In this document: piece after piece, positions 10,089 to 21,267 of the stretch
Layout: every line of letters begins with the position of its first letter
Position numbering within the stretch: position 1 is the stretch's first letter
Assembly (NCBI RefSeq): GCF_051020515.1
Contig: NZ_CP194857.1
Location: 3,162,001-3,226,000, forward strand
Direction of reading: 5' to 3'
Length of the DNA stretch: 64,000 nucleotides
From: CALKWS01 sp051020515
GTDB lineage: Bacteria; Actinomycetota; Actinomycetes; Actinomycetales; Beutenbergiaceae
Translations under genes and position numbers: made by a program
Notes under the pieces: model-generated
Databases searched by the model: none
Told to the model about the DNA's origin: nothing
Seen by the model: only the letters and a program-made list of their open reading frames with translations

Positions 10089-10605
10089 GTGGTGAGTAGG
10101 ACCAAGACCACGATTCATCCTTTCGACCTCGCCGCTCCGGGCCGGGTCGCCCCTGACTTCACACTTCCGGACACCCACGGCACGCCGGTGCAGTTGTCCG
10201 CTCTGCGCGGCGCCCCGGTGCTGCTGGTGTTCTTCCCGTTCGCCTTCTCCCGGTTGTGCCACCAGGAACTGACCGGCCTGAACGAGCAGCTGGACACCTT
10301 TCGCCGCACTGGACGCCGCGGTGGTGGCCATCTCCTGCGATCCCCTACACAGCCTGCGGGCGTGGGGGGACCAGGAGGGCTTCGGACTCACCCTGCTCTC
10401 GGACTTCTGGCCGCACGGCCAGGTGGCCGAGGCCTACGGCGCGTTCGACGACGAGGCCGGTCACGCCGGGCGGGGGAGTGTGTTGATCGACGCCGGTGGT
10501 GCGATCGCCTGGAGCACGCTGAGCCCCCCGGGCCGCACCCGCTCCCTCACTGAGCACGTCGACGCCGTGCGCGCCCTGGCCGCGGCCCGGGTGGAGGAGC
10601 CGTGA
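10089..10605 (+). CDS. AhpE-like peroxiredoxin, one frame break
   Basis: Thiol peroxidase of about 171 residues expected to reduce hydroperoxides in the cytoplasm. The thioredoxin fold begins at GRVAPDFTLPDTHGTPVQL, and the peroxidatic Cys is in FFPFAFSRLCHQEL, where Ser replaces the usual Thr of the TxxC motif. The frame breaks at the TTT run at 10299-10301 (one base too many). Removing one T gives the continuation FAALDAAVVAISCDPLHSLRAW and a normal C-terminus. The stop overlaps the next gene's GTG by 4 bases (GTGA). Confidence 0.8.
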
Positions 10606-11471
10606 GCGCGGCCGCCCCGCGCCGTCGTCGTCCGTTGACTCCCCGCCAGAGGCAGGTTGCCCCGGTCGGTGGGCGGTACCTGGACCACCCACCGCTGGCG
10701 ATGGCCCACCGGGGCGGTGCCGGGTATGCGCCGAATGCCGGCAACGAGAACACGATCAAGGCTTTCGCCAACGCGGTGGAACTGGGCTACGACACCTCGA
10801 GACCGACGTGCGCGCCAGCGCCGACGGCGAGGCGTTCTGCTTCCACGACGACGACCTGGTGCGAGTGGTCGGGCAGGAGCGCCTGTTCGGAGAGTTGTCC
10901 GGCGAGCAGATCCGCTCGCTGCGCACGCTCGGTGGGGAGTCGATCCCCTCCCTCGCGGAGGTGCTGGAGGCATTCCCGGACACCCGGTTCAACATCGACG
11001 TCAAGACCGATGACGTGCTCGAGCCGATGCTCGGCGTGCTCGATGAGTTCCAGGCCTACCACCGCGTCCTCATCGGCTCCTTCAGCAGCACCCGGCTGAA
11101 CCTGGTGCGGCGCGAGCGCCCCCACCTGGCCACCTCAACCTCACCGAGGGAGTCGATGGGCATCGGTTACGGGGTCGGTCCGGCGGCCACCAGGGCTGCC
11201 CGCTCCGGCGCGCTCTGCCTGCAGGTACCGATCCGCTACCGGGGCAGGCGGGTGCTGACCCCCCGCACGGTGCGGGCGGCCAAGCGACAGAAACCTGCAG
11301 GTACACGCCTGGACGATCGATGAGGCACCCACCATGCATTCGTTGCTGGACCTCGGGGTGGATGCGATCATCACCGACCGGCCCGAGGTGCTCAAGGATG
11401 TGCTGATCGAGCGGGGACAGTGGCGCGGGACGCACTCGTCCCGGAAGCAGGAACCGAGCGCAACGGATTGA
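10602..11471 (+). CDS. glycerophosphodiester phosphodiesterase, two frame breaks
   Basis: Hydrolyses glycerophosphodiesters to glycerol 3-phosphate and an alcohol. The family motif MAHRGGAGYAPNAGNENT (HRG...EN) and FCFHDDDLVRV, followed by IPSLAEVLEAFP, are visible, as are the C-terminal QVHAWTIDEA and GVDAIITDRPEVL. The frame breaks near 10793 (one base missing in the TDV segment that carries the metal-binding Glu-Asp pair) and near 11291 (one extra A). With both corrected the protein has about 289 residues and ends at the TGA at 11469-11471. No signal peptide is seen, so action is probably cytoplasmic. Confidence 0.8.
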
Positions 11472-11582
11472 GCCCGGCGGGTCCAATGCCACAGGTCCAA
11501 TGCCGCGGGGCGACTCGTGGCGCTATCCCGCGATGCAGTAAAGCCGGCGACAACGGCCCGTGGAGGCGGTTACGTTGACGGT

Positions 11583-14500
11583 ATGGGTTCGGCATATCTG
11601 AGATTCCCTCATGTCCATCACGACTCACTGACCTTCGTCGCTGCCGACGATGTCTGGCTGGGTGGTATCAGTGGTGGCCGGGCCTGGCGCCTGACCAATG
11701 ACCGGGTGCCGGTGAGCCGGCCGCGGTTCTCCCCGGACGGGTCCCACATCGCCTTCGTCTCCCACCGGGACGGGCACCCGGAGGTCATGGTCATCGACCT
11801 GGCCGGGGGCAGCGCACGCCGGCTCACCTGGTGGGGCGGCAGCAACACCATGGTGCTCGGCTGGACCGGTGAGGACAGGGTGCTGGTGGCCTCCAACGCC
11901 GGTGAGGCGAACATGCGCCACCTGGTGGTCAAGGCGGTGGACCTGGACGGCGGGGTGGAGCGCCTGCGGTACGGTCCGGCCGGGGCAGTGGCGCTGCGCC
12001 CGGACGGTGCCGCGGTGATCAGCACCCCCGCCGGTCGTCCGGCCGCGCACTGGAAGCGCTATCGTGGCGGCACCGCCGCCCGGCTGTGGCTGGATACCGG
12101 CGATGGGCAGTGGCGCCGTCTGCTGCCCGATGAGACCGCGCCACTGACCGATCCGATGTGGCGGGGCGAGACGTTGCTGTTCGTCTCCGACATGGCCGCG
12201 ACCTTCCCCGATGCCGCCCACGAGCAGGCGAACCTGTGGGCCTGGGATACTCCCGGGCAGGGGCGACCGCGCCAGATCACCCATCAGGGGACTGATGAGG
12301 GCTACGTGCGCGACGCCGCCACCGATGGCGCCTCCATTGTGTGGTCCAGCCGGGGCGATGTGTGGCTACTGGATGATCTGGATCGTGACCCGGTCAGGGT
12401 GAACCTGGCGCTGCCGGGCGCAGCGCCGGTGGCGTTCGATGCCGAGCCCACCAAGAACCTCGACGCCTTGGTGCCCGACCATGGCGGGGACGCCTCCCTG
12501 GTGGCCTGGCGGGGCAACGCCTTCTGGCTAAGCCACCGGGAGGGGCCGGCCCGGGCGATCGCCGCCGATGCGGGAGTGCGCGTGCGTGAACCGATACTGC
12601 TGGGCGGTAGCGGCAAGGCGGTGATGGCCAGCGACGCGACGGGGGAGGACTGCCTGGAGGTTCGCGACCTCACCGGCACCACCGACCCGCAACGTCTGGC
12701 CGCCGGGCAACTGGGCCGTGTCCTGCACCTGGCCAGTGATCCGGACGGGCAGCGCGTCGCCGTCATCTCCCACGACGGCGCGATCCGGCTGGTCACGCTC
12801 GCCGATGCCTCGGTGCGCGACGTGGGGCGATCGGAGCAGGGCGAGGCCACCTCGCCCACCTTCTCCCCGGACGGGCGCTACCTGATGTGGACCGTACCCA
12901 CCGCCGATGAGGCCAGCCTGCACGCGCTGCGCCTGGTCGACCTGCACGGCGACGGGCAGGTGCACGCGCTGACCTCGGGCCGGTTCCACGATCACAGCCC
13001 GGTCTTCAGCGATGACGGCAAGTACGTGGTGTTCCTGTCCGACCGGACCTTCGACCCGGCCTATGACAACCACGAGTTCGCGCTGTCCTTCACCGGCTCC
13101 ACCCGGCCGTGGTTGATTCCCCTGGCGGCCACCGAGCCGGCGCCGTTCGGCCCGAGCGCCGACGGCTGGCGCATCTCCAAGGCCGGTCAGGCCGGTGCGA
13201 CTGGGCGGGACGGTTCCGGGGGAGCGGGCACGAAGGCCGACGACGGCGCAGCCGGCCCTCGTGAGCAGGTCACCGGGGCGTCGGTCCCGCCGCAGCCAGC
13301 CCGGACCTCGACGCCGCCGGGGCCGAGGAGCGGATCACCCCGTTCCCGGTGCCCTCGGGAACCTACAAGGACCTGCGCGCCGTCAAGGGCGGAGTGGTGT
13401 GGATCAGCGTGGCCGGGGAAGCTGGCGTGCTGGGTAGCCGCCGTGCCGGGGTGGCCGGTGAGCCGGCTGCCGACACCCTGCAACTGTGGACCTTCGAGAC
13501 CCGCAAGGTCACCACCATCGTGGACAAGGTGGACTCCTACGCCGTCTCCGGTGACGGTGAGCGCCTGGTGGTGCGGCACAAGGACGAGGTCACCGTGGTG
13601 CCCGCGGACCGGAAGGTGGAGGAGGAGGATGATCAGGCCAAGGTCAGCGTCGATCTGAAGCGACTGCGGTGGCAGGTGGACCCGGCGGCCGAGTGGCAGC
13701 AGATGTTCGATGAGAACGCCCGGTTGATGCGCGATCACTTCTGGCGCGCGGACATGGACGGGGTGGACTGGGCCGGTGTGGTCGCGCGGTACCGGCCCCT
13801 GGTGGACCGGCTGCGCAGCCATGATGACCTGGTGGACCTGCTCTGGGAGACGGTGGGCGAACTCAACACCTCCCACGCCTACGTCATGCCCACCGAGCCG
13901 CCCGGAGCGCAGGAGCGCAAACTGGGACTGCTCGGCGCCGACCTGTCCCCGGCCGCGGATGGCTGGCGGATCGACCGGGTCCTGCCCGGAGAGTCCAGTG
14001 AGCCCGAGGCGCGCTCACCCCTGCGGGCAGCCGGGGTCGATGCCCGCGCAGGTGATGTGATCGTGGCGGTGGACGGTCGACCGGTGGACCGCCGGGCCGG
14101 GCCGGCGCACGGCCTGGTCGGGGCGGCGGACAAGCCGGTGGAGTTGATCCTGCGGCGCGACGGCTCGGACCGACGGGTCGTGGTGGTGCCCCTGGGCGAT
14201 GAGGAGGTACTGCGCTACCAGGATTGGGTCCGGTCCAGGCGCGAATATGTGGCCGAACACACCGACGGGCGCCTCGGCTACCTACACGTGCCGGACATGA
14301 TGAGTTACGGATGGGCGCAACTGCACCGTGACCTGCGGATTGCCAGCCGAGCCGAGGCCCTGATCGCCGATGTGCGGTACAACCGTGGCGGGCACACCAG
14401 CCAACTGGTGGTGGCCCGGCTGGCCGCCAAGGTGGTCTCCTGGGGTACTGGCCGTCACTATGCCAAGGCGAGCACCTACCCGGCGCACGCACCCCGGGGC

Positions 14501-14881
14501 CCGGTGGTGCTGGTGGCCAATGAGCACTCCGGATCGGATGGCGACATCGTCAACGCCGCGGCCCAGGCGATGGGTATCGGGCCGGTGGTCGGGATGCGCA
14601 CCTGGGGCGGAGTGGTCGGCATCGATGGCCGCTTCGACCTGGTCGATGGCACCACCGTCACGCAGCCCCGGTATGCGACCTGGATGAAGGGCAAGGGCTG
14701 GGGCATGGAGAACCACGGTGTGGACCCCGATATCGAGGTCGAACACACTCCGGGCGACTTCTTCGGTGACACCGATCCGCAACTCGACCGGGCGATTGCC
14801 GAGGCCCTGGAACTGCTGGAGCGGGAGGGTTCCGAACATGAGCCGCCGCTACCGGAGCCGAAGGTGAACCGGCGCACCTGA
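11583..14881 (+). CDS. tricorn-type S41 protease, one frame break
   Basis: A large (about 1,100 residue) cytoplasmic protease homologous to tricorn, which trims peptides released by the proteasome. Order: N-terminal beta-propellers with WD40-like blades (RFSPDGSHIAFVSHRDG, FSPDGRYLMWTVP), a linker rich in Ala/Gly/Thr, the core domain with TSHAY (tricorn Ser-His pair), a PDZ domain (DVIVAVDGRPVD), and the catalytic HSGSDGDIVNAAAQAMG, which carries the nucleophile Ser. The frame breaks near 13300 in the linker, where one C seems missing from a CCC run; afterwards the sequence continues as GTYKDLRAVKGG. The ATG at 11583 fits the family start. Confidence 0.88.
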
Positions 14882-14913
14882 GCCCGGTTCGACGCGGCCC
14901 CTCTAGCATTAAT

Positions 14914-14927
14914 ACAACCCCAGTTGT
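14914..14927. promoter_or_regulatory. short dyad ACAAC-N4-GTTGT upstream of the hemerythrin gene
   Basis: A 5-bp dyad lies in the 85-base gap between the tricorn gene and the hemerythrin-like gene, 39 bases before the latter's start. It resembles the TACAAC/GTTGT half-sites of some winged-helix repressors, but no regulator is adjacent. This is a weak candidate. Confidence 0.25.
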
Positions 14928-14966
14928 CAGAATAGGTGAGCGATACCAGCCGAGACCGAGGAGGCG

Positions 14967-15455
14967 ATGACAGTGTCTGACCCCATCCCGGATGCCGATC
15001 AGGTTCTGGGCACGATGACCGATGCTGCCCATGAGCACCACAGCGAGTTGTGGGCCGAACTGACGATCCTGGAGGCCGAACTCATTCGCACGGTCTCGAC
15101 CGGTGCGGACTTCACCGGTGCACGTGATGCCTTTGTTCGCTACCTGCGCGGAGAGGTGGCCGGCCACATGGAGGCGGAGCAGACCGTACTGCACGGGACT
15201 GCCCGCGGCGTCGGAGCCCATGCGTTGGTCGCCGCCCTGGATCTGGACCACAAGGCGATCCTGGCCCTGATCGAGCATATGGAGCGGGCGGGAACCGGAC
15301 TGCAGGCTGCGCTCGCGGCCCGCAGCCTGGTGCTGCTGTTTGCACTGCGGATGGAGAAGGAGGAGTCCGTCCTGCTGCCGATGCTGCGCGAGGCAGGGGT
15401 GGACGTGGAAGCACTGCTGGCGGGCAAGGTCGAGATCACCGGTGCGGGCGAGTAG
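14967..15455 (+). CDS. hemerythrin HHE domain-containing protein
   Basis: A four-helix-bundle protein of 162 residues likely to bind a di-iron centre, with a possible role in oxygen, nitric oxide or iron sensing. Candidate ligands are spaced as in HHE domains: His in AAHEHHSELW, His and Glu in GHMEAEQTVL, His in LDHKAIL and Glu in RMEKEESVLLP. The ATG at 14967 follows a GAGGAGGCG ribosome site. It ends 19 bases before the tRNA-Val gene. The precise physiological role cannot be read from context. Confidence 0.75.
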   Translation: MTVSDPIPDADQVLGTMTDAAHEHHSELWAELTILEAELIRTVSTGADFTGARDAFVRYLRGEVAGHMEAEQTVLHGTARGVGAHALVAALDLDHKAILALIEHMERAGTGLQAALAARSLVLLFALRMEKEESVLLPMLREAGVDVEALLAGKVEITGAGE

Positions 15456-15474
15456 CGGTAACCTTGGTCTGCCA

Positions 15475-15548
15475 GGGCCCATAGCTCAGTTGGTTAGAGC
15501 ACCGCGTTTACACCGCGGGCGTCGGGGGTTCGAGTCCCTCTGGGCCCA
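15475..15548 (+). tRNA. tRNA-Val (anticodon TAC)
   Basis: A 74-base cloverleaf: acceptor GGGCCCA pairs with TGGGCCC, the D arm is GCTC/GAGC, the anticodon stem CCGCG/CGCGG encloses loop TTTACAC (anticodon TAC, reading GTA), and the T arm is GGGGG-TTCGAGT-CCCTC. The discriminator base is A. CCA is not encoded. A TAACCT hexamer at 15459-15464 could serve as the -10 element. Confidence 0.93.
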
Positions 15549-15597
15549 CCCAAGTCCCGCTGCCCACCGCGGGACCGCCGTCGGGCGCACGACCGAC

Positions 15598-15633
15598 GAT
15601 GAGCGGATGAGCGACGATGAGCGGATGAGCCGC
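15598..15633 (+). repeat. 18-bp tandem duplication at a start region
   Basis: Two adjacent 18-base copies (15598-15615 and 15616-15633; 16 of 18 identical) each contain GAGCGGATGAGC. Together they provide two in-frame ATG codons, at 15607 and 15625, for the following serine hydrolase. Confidence 0.8.
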
Positions 15634-17160
15634 TGCCCGGGCGGTCGCCGGCGACCGCCCGGCGCAATCCTGTTCGTGGTCGCACTCGTGGTGGCGGCGC
15701 CCGCGGGCGTGTCATCGCCCACGTCCGCCGTTGCGCAGTCGATCTCTCCCGAAGTCGATGCCTACCTTCAGGACCAGGTGGACCGGAGCCCGCTGCCCGG
15801 TCTGGCGGTGGCGGTCACCCAGGGAGAGGACGTGGTGCACCTCGGCGGATACGGCACCGCCGGCGGGGGCCGGCCGATGACGGCGGACACGCCGATGCGC
15901 GTGGCGTCGCTCAGCAAGGCGTTCACGGCGGTAGCCGTGCTCCAGCAGGTAGAGCGGGGCGCGGTGGATCTGGACGAGCCGGTGCGTCGCTACCTGCCGG
16001 ACTTCACTCTCGCCGATGACTCGGCTGCAGGAAGGATCACCGTCCGCCACCTGCTGCACCACACCAGCGGCCTGAGCGACCCGGGATTTCCGGGATTGTG
16101 GCGGCTCGATCAGTACAGTCCTGCCGAACGAGTCGCCGATATGTCCGATGCCAGGCTCAGCACGGGTCCGGGGGAGACCTTCTCCTACTTCAACCCCAAC
16201 TACGACGTCCTCGCCCGGCTGGTCGAAGTGGCCAGCGGGGAGGATTTCGATTCCTATCTGGAGCGCGAGATCTTCACACCGCTGGGGATGGTCGACACGG
16301 TGAGCCTCACCCGGGCCGAGGACGCGGTATCGGCGACGCCGAGCCTCGCGCACGGTCACGTCGTCCTGTTCGGGGCGGCCGTGCCCCGTGCCGAACCGGA
16401 CGGGTACGTGGCAGGGTCCGGCGGAATCGTCACGACCGCTGCTGACCTCGCCCGGTGGCTGCCGGTGCATGGCAATGCGGGCGCCGCCCATGGCCCACGC
16501 GTTCTGGCAGCCGACAGCCTCCAACTCGCGCACAGTCCCCCCTCGTACGTGGATTCCACCTATGCGATGGGCTGGGAGACCACCGCCTTCGGCGCGGAGC
16601 CGGCGCTGGAACACACCGGCGTCTTCATGACGTTCTATGCGGAGCAGGTGATGCTGCCCGAGACTGGACACGGCATTGTTCTGCTCGCCAACGCCAACCA
16701 TGCCTTCGGTGACGTCACGCGTATCAAGGAGGGTCTCCTCGCCCTCCTGGTCGGCGAACCGCGACCAACCCACGTAGAGACCCACTGGCGGTTGATCGGA
16801 CTCGTTGCGGTGGGGATGATCATCGGCCTGCTACTGCGAGTTCGCAGCATCCGTCGTCGGGACCGGTGGGCGCATCGTCGCGCCCGGGATCCGAGGTGGC
16901 TGCGCTGGCTCGGCATCCTCCGGTTGCTCATCCCGGCGCTGCTCCTGGCGGCGTTGCCCTTGCTGATCAGTGGCGCTAGCGGGCGTGTGTTTCCCCTGCG
17001 CCTACTGGTCCCGGCCATGCCCGAGCTCGTCGCCTGGCTCACCGTGGCCACCGGTACCGGAATCGCCCTGGCCGTCGCCCGGGTTGCCGCGCTCAATAGA
17101 GCCCAGCGTACGGACGAGGCCGGGGGCGAGGCGTCACCTGACGCGGGGCCACTGCGGTGA
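15607..17160 (+). CDS. serine hydrolase of the beta-lactamase/AmpC-like family with C-terminal membrane segments
   Basis: A 517-residue exported serine hydrolase. An Arg-rich N-terminus and hydrophobic stretch (AILFVVALVVAAPAG) form a signal sequence or anchor. The catalytic domain has SLSK (Ser101/Lys104), YFN in TFSYFNPNYDVL and HTG in EHTGVFMTF, the three motifs of class C-type serine hydrolases. Three hydrophobic segments follow near the C-terminus (LIGLVAVGMIIGLLL, LLIPALLLAALPLLI and the segment around LVAWLTVATGTGIALAV). Its substrate (cell-wall peptide, ester or lactam) cannot be read. The start is uncertain between two tandem ATGs; neither has a strong ribosome site. Confidence 0.82.
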   Translation: MSDDERMSRCPGGRRRPPGAILFVVALVVAAPAGVSSPTSAVAQSISPEVDAYLQDQVDRSPLPGLAVAVTQGEDVVHLGGYGTAGGGRPMTADTPMRVASLSKAFTAVAVLQQVERGAVDLDEPVRRYLPDFTLADDSAAGRITVRHLLHHTSGLSDPGFPGLWRLDQYSPAERVADMSDARLSTGPGETFSYFNPNYDVLARLVEVASGEDFDSYLEREIFTPLGMVDTVSLTRAEDAVSATPSLAHGHVVLFGAAVPRAEPDGYVAGSGGIVTTAADLARWLPVHGNAGAAHGPRVLAADSLQLAHSPPSYVDSTYAMGWETTAFGAEPALEHTGVFMTFYAEQVMLPETGHGIVLLANANHAFGDVTRIKEGLLALLVGEPRPTHVETHWRLIGLVAVGMIIGLLLRVRSIRRRDRWAHRRARDPRWLRWLGILRLLIPALLLAALPLLISGASGRVFPLRLLVPAMPELVAWLTVATGTGIALAVARVAALNRAQRTDEAGGEASPDAGPLR

Positions 17161-17191
17161 CCCCCGCGTCGCACCGGATGCCGGGCTGGAG

Positions 17192-17979
17192 CTATTCGGG
17201 TTGACGGGCCAGGACACAGACGCTCTTGACGCCGAACCGGTCGCTCGCGCCACGTGCCTGGTCGGACAGGAACCGGTACGGGTTGGTCGTGACCATCTCG
17301 ACCCGCAGGCCTGCGTCCTCAATGGCGGCGAGGTAGGCATCCTGCTGGGGGGCGCCACCGATACACGAAGCCCACAGTTCGACGTCGTCGACTATGGCAT
17401 CGGTCAGCGTGGTTTCGGTGACGATGTCCGCCACGGCCAAGCGGCCCCCGGGTCGGAGTACGCGGGCGGCCTCGGCGAAGACCCGTGGCTTGTCCGGCGC
17501 AAGGTTGATCACGCCGTTGGAGATGACCGCATCGAAACTGCCGTCTCCGTACGGCACTTGCTCGATCCTTCCGGAGTGGAAGGTGACCTGGCCGAATCCC
17601 GCAGCCGCTCGCAGTCGCTCGGCCTTGTCCAGTTGCTCGGGTGTCATGTCGACGCCGACGACCTGTCCGCCTGGGCCGACCTGCACGGCAGCGAAGAAGG
17701 AGTCCATCCCCGACCCCGATCCCAGGTCGATGACCGATTCTCCTTCACCGAGATCGGCGAGGGAGAAGAAGTACCCAACGCCGGCGAACGACTCGACCGC
17801 CCCGCCCCTGTGGGAACTTGATCGAGAGTCTCGGCCGGATACCCCAGCCGGTCCGCGAGTTGCCGACCTAGTTCGAAATGGAACTCGGAGTCGGGATCCT
17901 GGGCCACCGACCGGTACATCGCCTGTACCCGGGTGGTCAACTCATCGACGTCGATGCGCGCTTGGCGAATAGTGCTCAT
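17192..17979 (-). CDS. SAM-dependent methyltransferase, ArsM-like, one frame break
   Basis: A class I methyltransferase of about 262 residues. The SAM-binding motif is DLGSGSGMDSFFAA, then VDMTPEQL, SNGVINLAPDKPRVFAEAAR and GGRLAVADIV, a pattern shared with arsenite methyltransferases; it ends in VLARQPE. The N-terminal part (MSTIRQARIDVDEL...FHFELGRQLADRLGY) is in another frame: a base appears missing in a G-rich stretch near 17803. An excellent GAGGAG ribosome site precedes the ATG. It follows the OsmC-family gene after 9 bases, so the two form an operon. The cysteines needed for arsenic binding are not clearly all present, so the substrate is uncertain. Confidence 0.75.
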
Positions 17980-17988
17980 GTCCGCTCC

Positions 17989-18549
17989 TCAGATGACGTC
18001 GAGGGTGGTCTCGACCGGGACGGCGTTGGCGAGGCAGTCGCGCACCGGCGAGGTGTCCTGTACGTACTGGCACAGCCCTTGCAGTTGCTCCTCGCTGGCA
18101 TTGGGGCTCGACACCCGGCCATGCGCACGGATCGCGGTGAATCCGGGCCGGGCGCCCTCGAGACCGAGGAAGGGCCGCACGTCCAGTTCGCCTTCCACCT
18201 CGTACTCCATCCGGGTGATGTGGATACCTTGGGCTGCCGCGTTCGCGACGTATCCGACGGCGTAACAGAAGGCGAGGGCCTGCAGAAGCAGTTCGACCGC
18301 GTTGGCCCCCTTGTTGGAGCCGAGCAGGACCGGTGGCTCGTCACCGTGCAGCACGAACGACGCCGAGCGGCTCTCGTCGGTCTCCCCTGCGTGGGTGAAC
18401 GTGGAGATCTCTCCGATGTTGTGGGTGCCCTCCTCCCAGTTGCTCCGTGCCCGGAACGTGAACGTGGCCAATCCGGGGTCTTCCTTGATCGCATCGATCG
18501 TGGCGACGAGGCGCTCGACGTCGATGCCATTGTCGGTCGTGGTAGTCAC
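17989..18549 (-). CDS. OsmC-family protein
   Basis: A 186-residue OsmC/Ohr-fold protein; members reduce organic hydroperoxides through reactive cysteines or act on small thiols. The AFCYAVGYVANAAAQG helix carries one expected Cys, and a second Cys occurs in LQGLCQYVQDTSPVRDCLANA. The GTG at 18549 is chosen for its strong GGAGGGAG ribosome site. It is the first gene of a two-gene operon with the methyltransferase, and a LuxR regulator ends 126 bases upstream on the same strand. This suggests an oxidative or toxic-metalloid stress response, by inference. Confidence 0.82.
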   Translation of the reverse strand: MTTTTDNGIDVERLVATIDAIKEDPGLATFTFRARSNWEEGTHNIGEISTFTHAGETDESRSASFVLHGDEPPVLLGSNKGANAVELLLQALAFCYAVGYVANAAAQGIHITRMEYEVEGELDVRPFLGLEGARPGFTAIRAHGRVSSPNASEEQLQGLCQYVQDTSPVRDCLANAVPVETTLDVI

Positions 18550-18674
18550 GTGTGGCTCCCTCCGCGAGTGTGTGGGCACCCGACGCTACGAAGTCCACCG
18601 TGACCGCGCATCGGTGCCTCGCCCCTATTTCTCCGGGCGGCCCCACCCATATCTCGGGACCTGCTGTGCGCGGA

Positions 18675-21267
18675 CTACTCAGGCGAAGGGCTCAACACCC
18701 CTAGGTCGATCGCGCGGCGTACGGCCGCGCGTCGGTTGTCGACGGCGAGTCCGGTCAGGATGGCAGCCACGTGGTGCTCGATGGTCCGTTGTGACACCGC
18801 GCCAGTCGGGCACCGATCTCGGCGTTGGTCAAATTCTGTGCCAGCAGCGCCAGCACCTCGGCCTGCCGCTCGGTCAGTCCTGCTGGATTGGCGCGCGTGG
18901 AACGAATCGGGCCACGCCGCACGGTCATGCCGTGGGCACGCATCTTGCGGCGCAGGTGCGCCTCCAGCGGTTTCGCACCCAACCTCTGCGTGATGCGCAC
19001 CGCGGTAGCCAACTCGGCTTCGTCATCGCACATGGAGAGCAGCAAGGCCTGGTCATAGCGCCAGCCGCGCGCCTCGAATGCCTGGGCGGCCTCGGGCCAC
19101 GCTCGCCGGATCATGGCGGCGTGTGGCCGGGGCGCGACCCCGCGAAACACAATAGGCACCCCCACGATCGTGGCCCAGGCGGCGAGGCGAGCGCCGAGGA
19201 AACCTCCTTCTGCACCTTCCTTGGCGATCGTTGCCAGGACCTGTTCGGTCCTGCCCACCGGGGGATGGCGACTGTGGGTGAGGGCCCACTCGATCTCGAG
19301 TTCGAGGACCGGACCCGACAACTTGGGTTCGCCTGCTTCGTTTACGAGGGCGATCAGGTCGCTCAGGCGTGCGGCTGCGTCATCGTCGCCGCGACGGACG
19401 GCTACCTCGGCGAGTACGGTCTGGGCCTGCAGGCCTGCGATCGTACTGCTGGCCCGTCGCCCGATCACACGCTCGGCCAGTGCCCGGGCTTCATCGAAGT
19501 AGCCCGATCGTGCCTTCAGCCAGGCGAGCAGGGTCTCGAAGTGGTCCTTGAAGACGTCGCGCTGACGCTCCTCCACCAGGGCTAGGCCCTGGGTGATACT
19601 CCGCAGCGCCGCCTCAGGTTGTACCCAGCACAGATTGAAGAAGGCGAGCGCAACCAGGCCGTTCATGACCGTGTCGTGCGCTCCGGCCCGGCGCGCACCG
19701 TCGATCACACCGTGCAGGGTGCCCGCCTCGGCTGGGTTGAGTTGCATACCCATCGCCGCCATCGCGACCAGCGCGCGCCATCTGGCGTCCTCGTTGCCCA
19801 GTTCCTCGGCCTCGCCAGTCGCACGGCGCGGTGGCCGCTCCGTTGCGTCTGCTCGGAGTTCCCGGAGCGCGTGGCCAGGTCGCACAGTTGACTGTGCGCG
19901 GAGGCCAGTTCGGTGGTGGCGCCGAGCGGCTCGAGCACCGCGATTGCGCCCTGGGCTTGTTCCCAGGCCGCACGGCTGTCACCCGCCAACCAGTTGAAGC
20001 GGGCCCGGGCGGTCTTGCACCGCCCGACCCCACGCACGTCGCCGTGTTCGCGGTGCAACGCGATCGCACGGTCCGAGGCGTTGAATGCTTCGCTCAGGTC
20101 TCCGACGTGACATGCCTCCTCGGCGTACGCCTCGTACAGGCCGGCCCGGTCACCGATGGGGAACTCGTGGGCGAACTCAGCGGCGCGGCGGTAGTACTCG
20201 AACGCCTCGCGATGTGATTCCAGTGCGGTCGCCTCGCGCGCCGCGGCCAGGGCATGCGAGGCAGCCGCGTGGGTGCTCCCGGCTGCCTCTGCATGGTGAA
20301 CGATGTCGGCTGCGGCGCCTCCGGTGGCCAGCAGCGCTTCCAGGACCTGCGCGTGCAGGTGACGTCGGCGGGTGGCGGTCAGGCTCGAGTGGACCGCGCG
20401 ACGGATGAGTTCGTGCCGGAAACGCACGTGCGTCGGCTCGAGGGTCAACAGCCGAAGACGTTCGGGCGCCTCCGCTGCTGCCGTCCACTCCGGCAGGGCG
20501 GCGTCGAGGGCGGCGATAGGAAGACGTGTCGGCGCAACCGAGACCAGTTCAACCAGATGGCGTGAAGACGGATCGAGCCGGGCACAGCGCCCCAGGATCG
20601 CACTCGTGACCGACTGCGGCAGATCACCGGGAAGGTCAGCGACCAACTCTGTGACGAAGAAGGGGTTTCCGCCGGTCACGTCATAGACCCAGTCGGCGTT
20701 CTCCTCGCCGCTGAGCCTGGCCACGGCGGCACGTGACAACGGGGGCAGTTCCACACGCACCGCGGCGACACGGTGCAGCACGCCCAACGCCGACTGCACC
20801 GGGTGGTCGGGGGCTGCCTCTCCGGATCGCAATGTCAGCACGAGCACAGCGGGCAGGTCGGCGATGCGGCGCCCGAGGACGGTGATGGCATCGATGGTGG
20901 CGTCGTCCGCCCAGTGGATGTCCTCGATCACGATCACCGTCGGTCGCTCGGCGGCGGCCAGCTCCTCCAGAACCCGGGTGTGCAGTCGATACGGAGGGTC
21001 GCCGGCGTCGAGCATGGACTGTAAACCCCACGGCGCCTGCGCGGCGATATCCCAGAACGGCCCGAATGGTCGGGATGTGGACAGATCATCACAAGTGCCC
21101 CAGTAGACCTCGGCATCGGTCGTGGGCGCGAAACTCGACACGAGCATCGTCTTGCCCATGCCGAGTTCACCGGCCACGATGGCCACCGATCCACGACCGT
21201 CGGCGGCGACGTCGACGGTCCTGCGCAGTGCGCGTAGGGCGGCGTCGCGTTCAAGCATGGCACCCAT
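18675..21267 (-). CDS. LuxR-family regulator with AAA ATPase domain (LAL type), two frame breaks
   Basis: About 864 residues. An N-terminal P-loop ATPase (AGELGMGKTMLV, Walker B VIVIEDIHWAD) is followed by a long helical repeat region and a C-terminal LuxR-type HTH. The frame breaks near 19813 (one base missing within the helical region) and near 18803 (one base missing inside the HTH). Correction restores LTERQAEVLALLAQNLTNAE then VSQRTIEHHV, ending at the TAG at 18675-18677. Such proteins are pathway-specific activators whose inducers are mostly unknown. The start is either the ATG at 21267 or a GTG 15 bases upstream. It lies just upstream of the OsmC-methyltransferase pair, its likeliest target. 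Confidence 0.8.
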
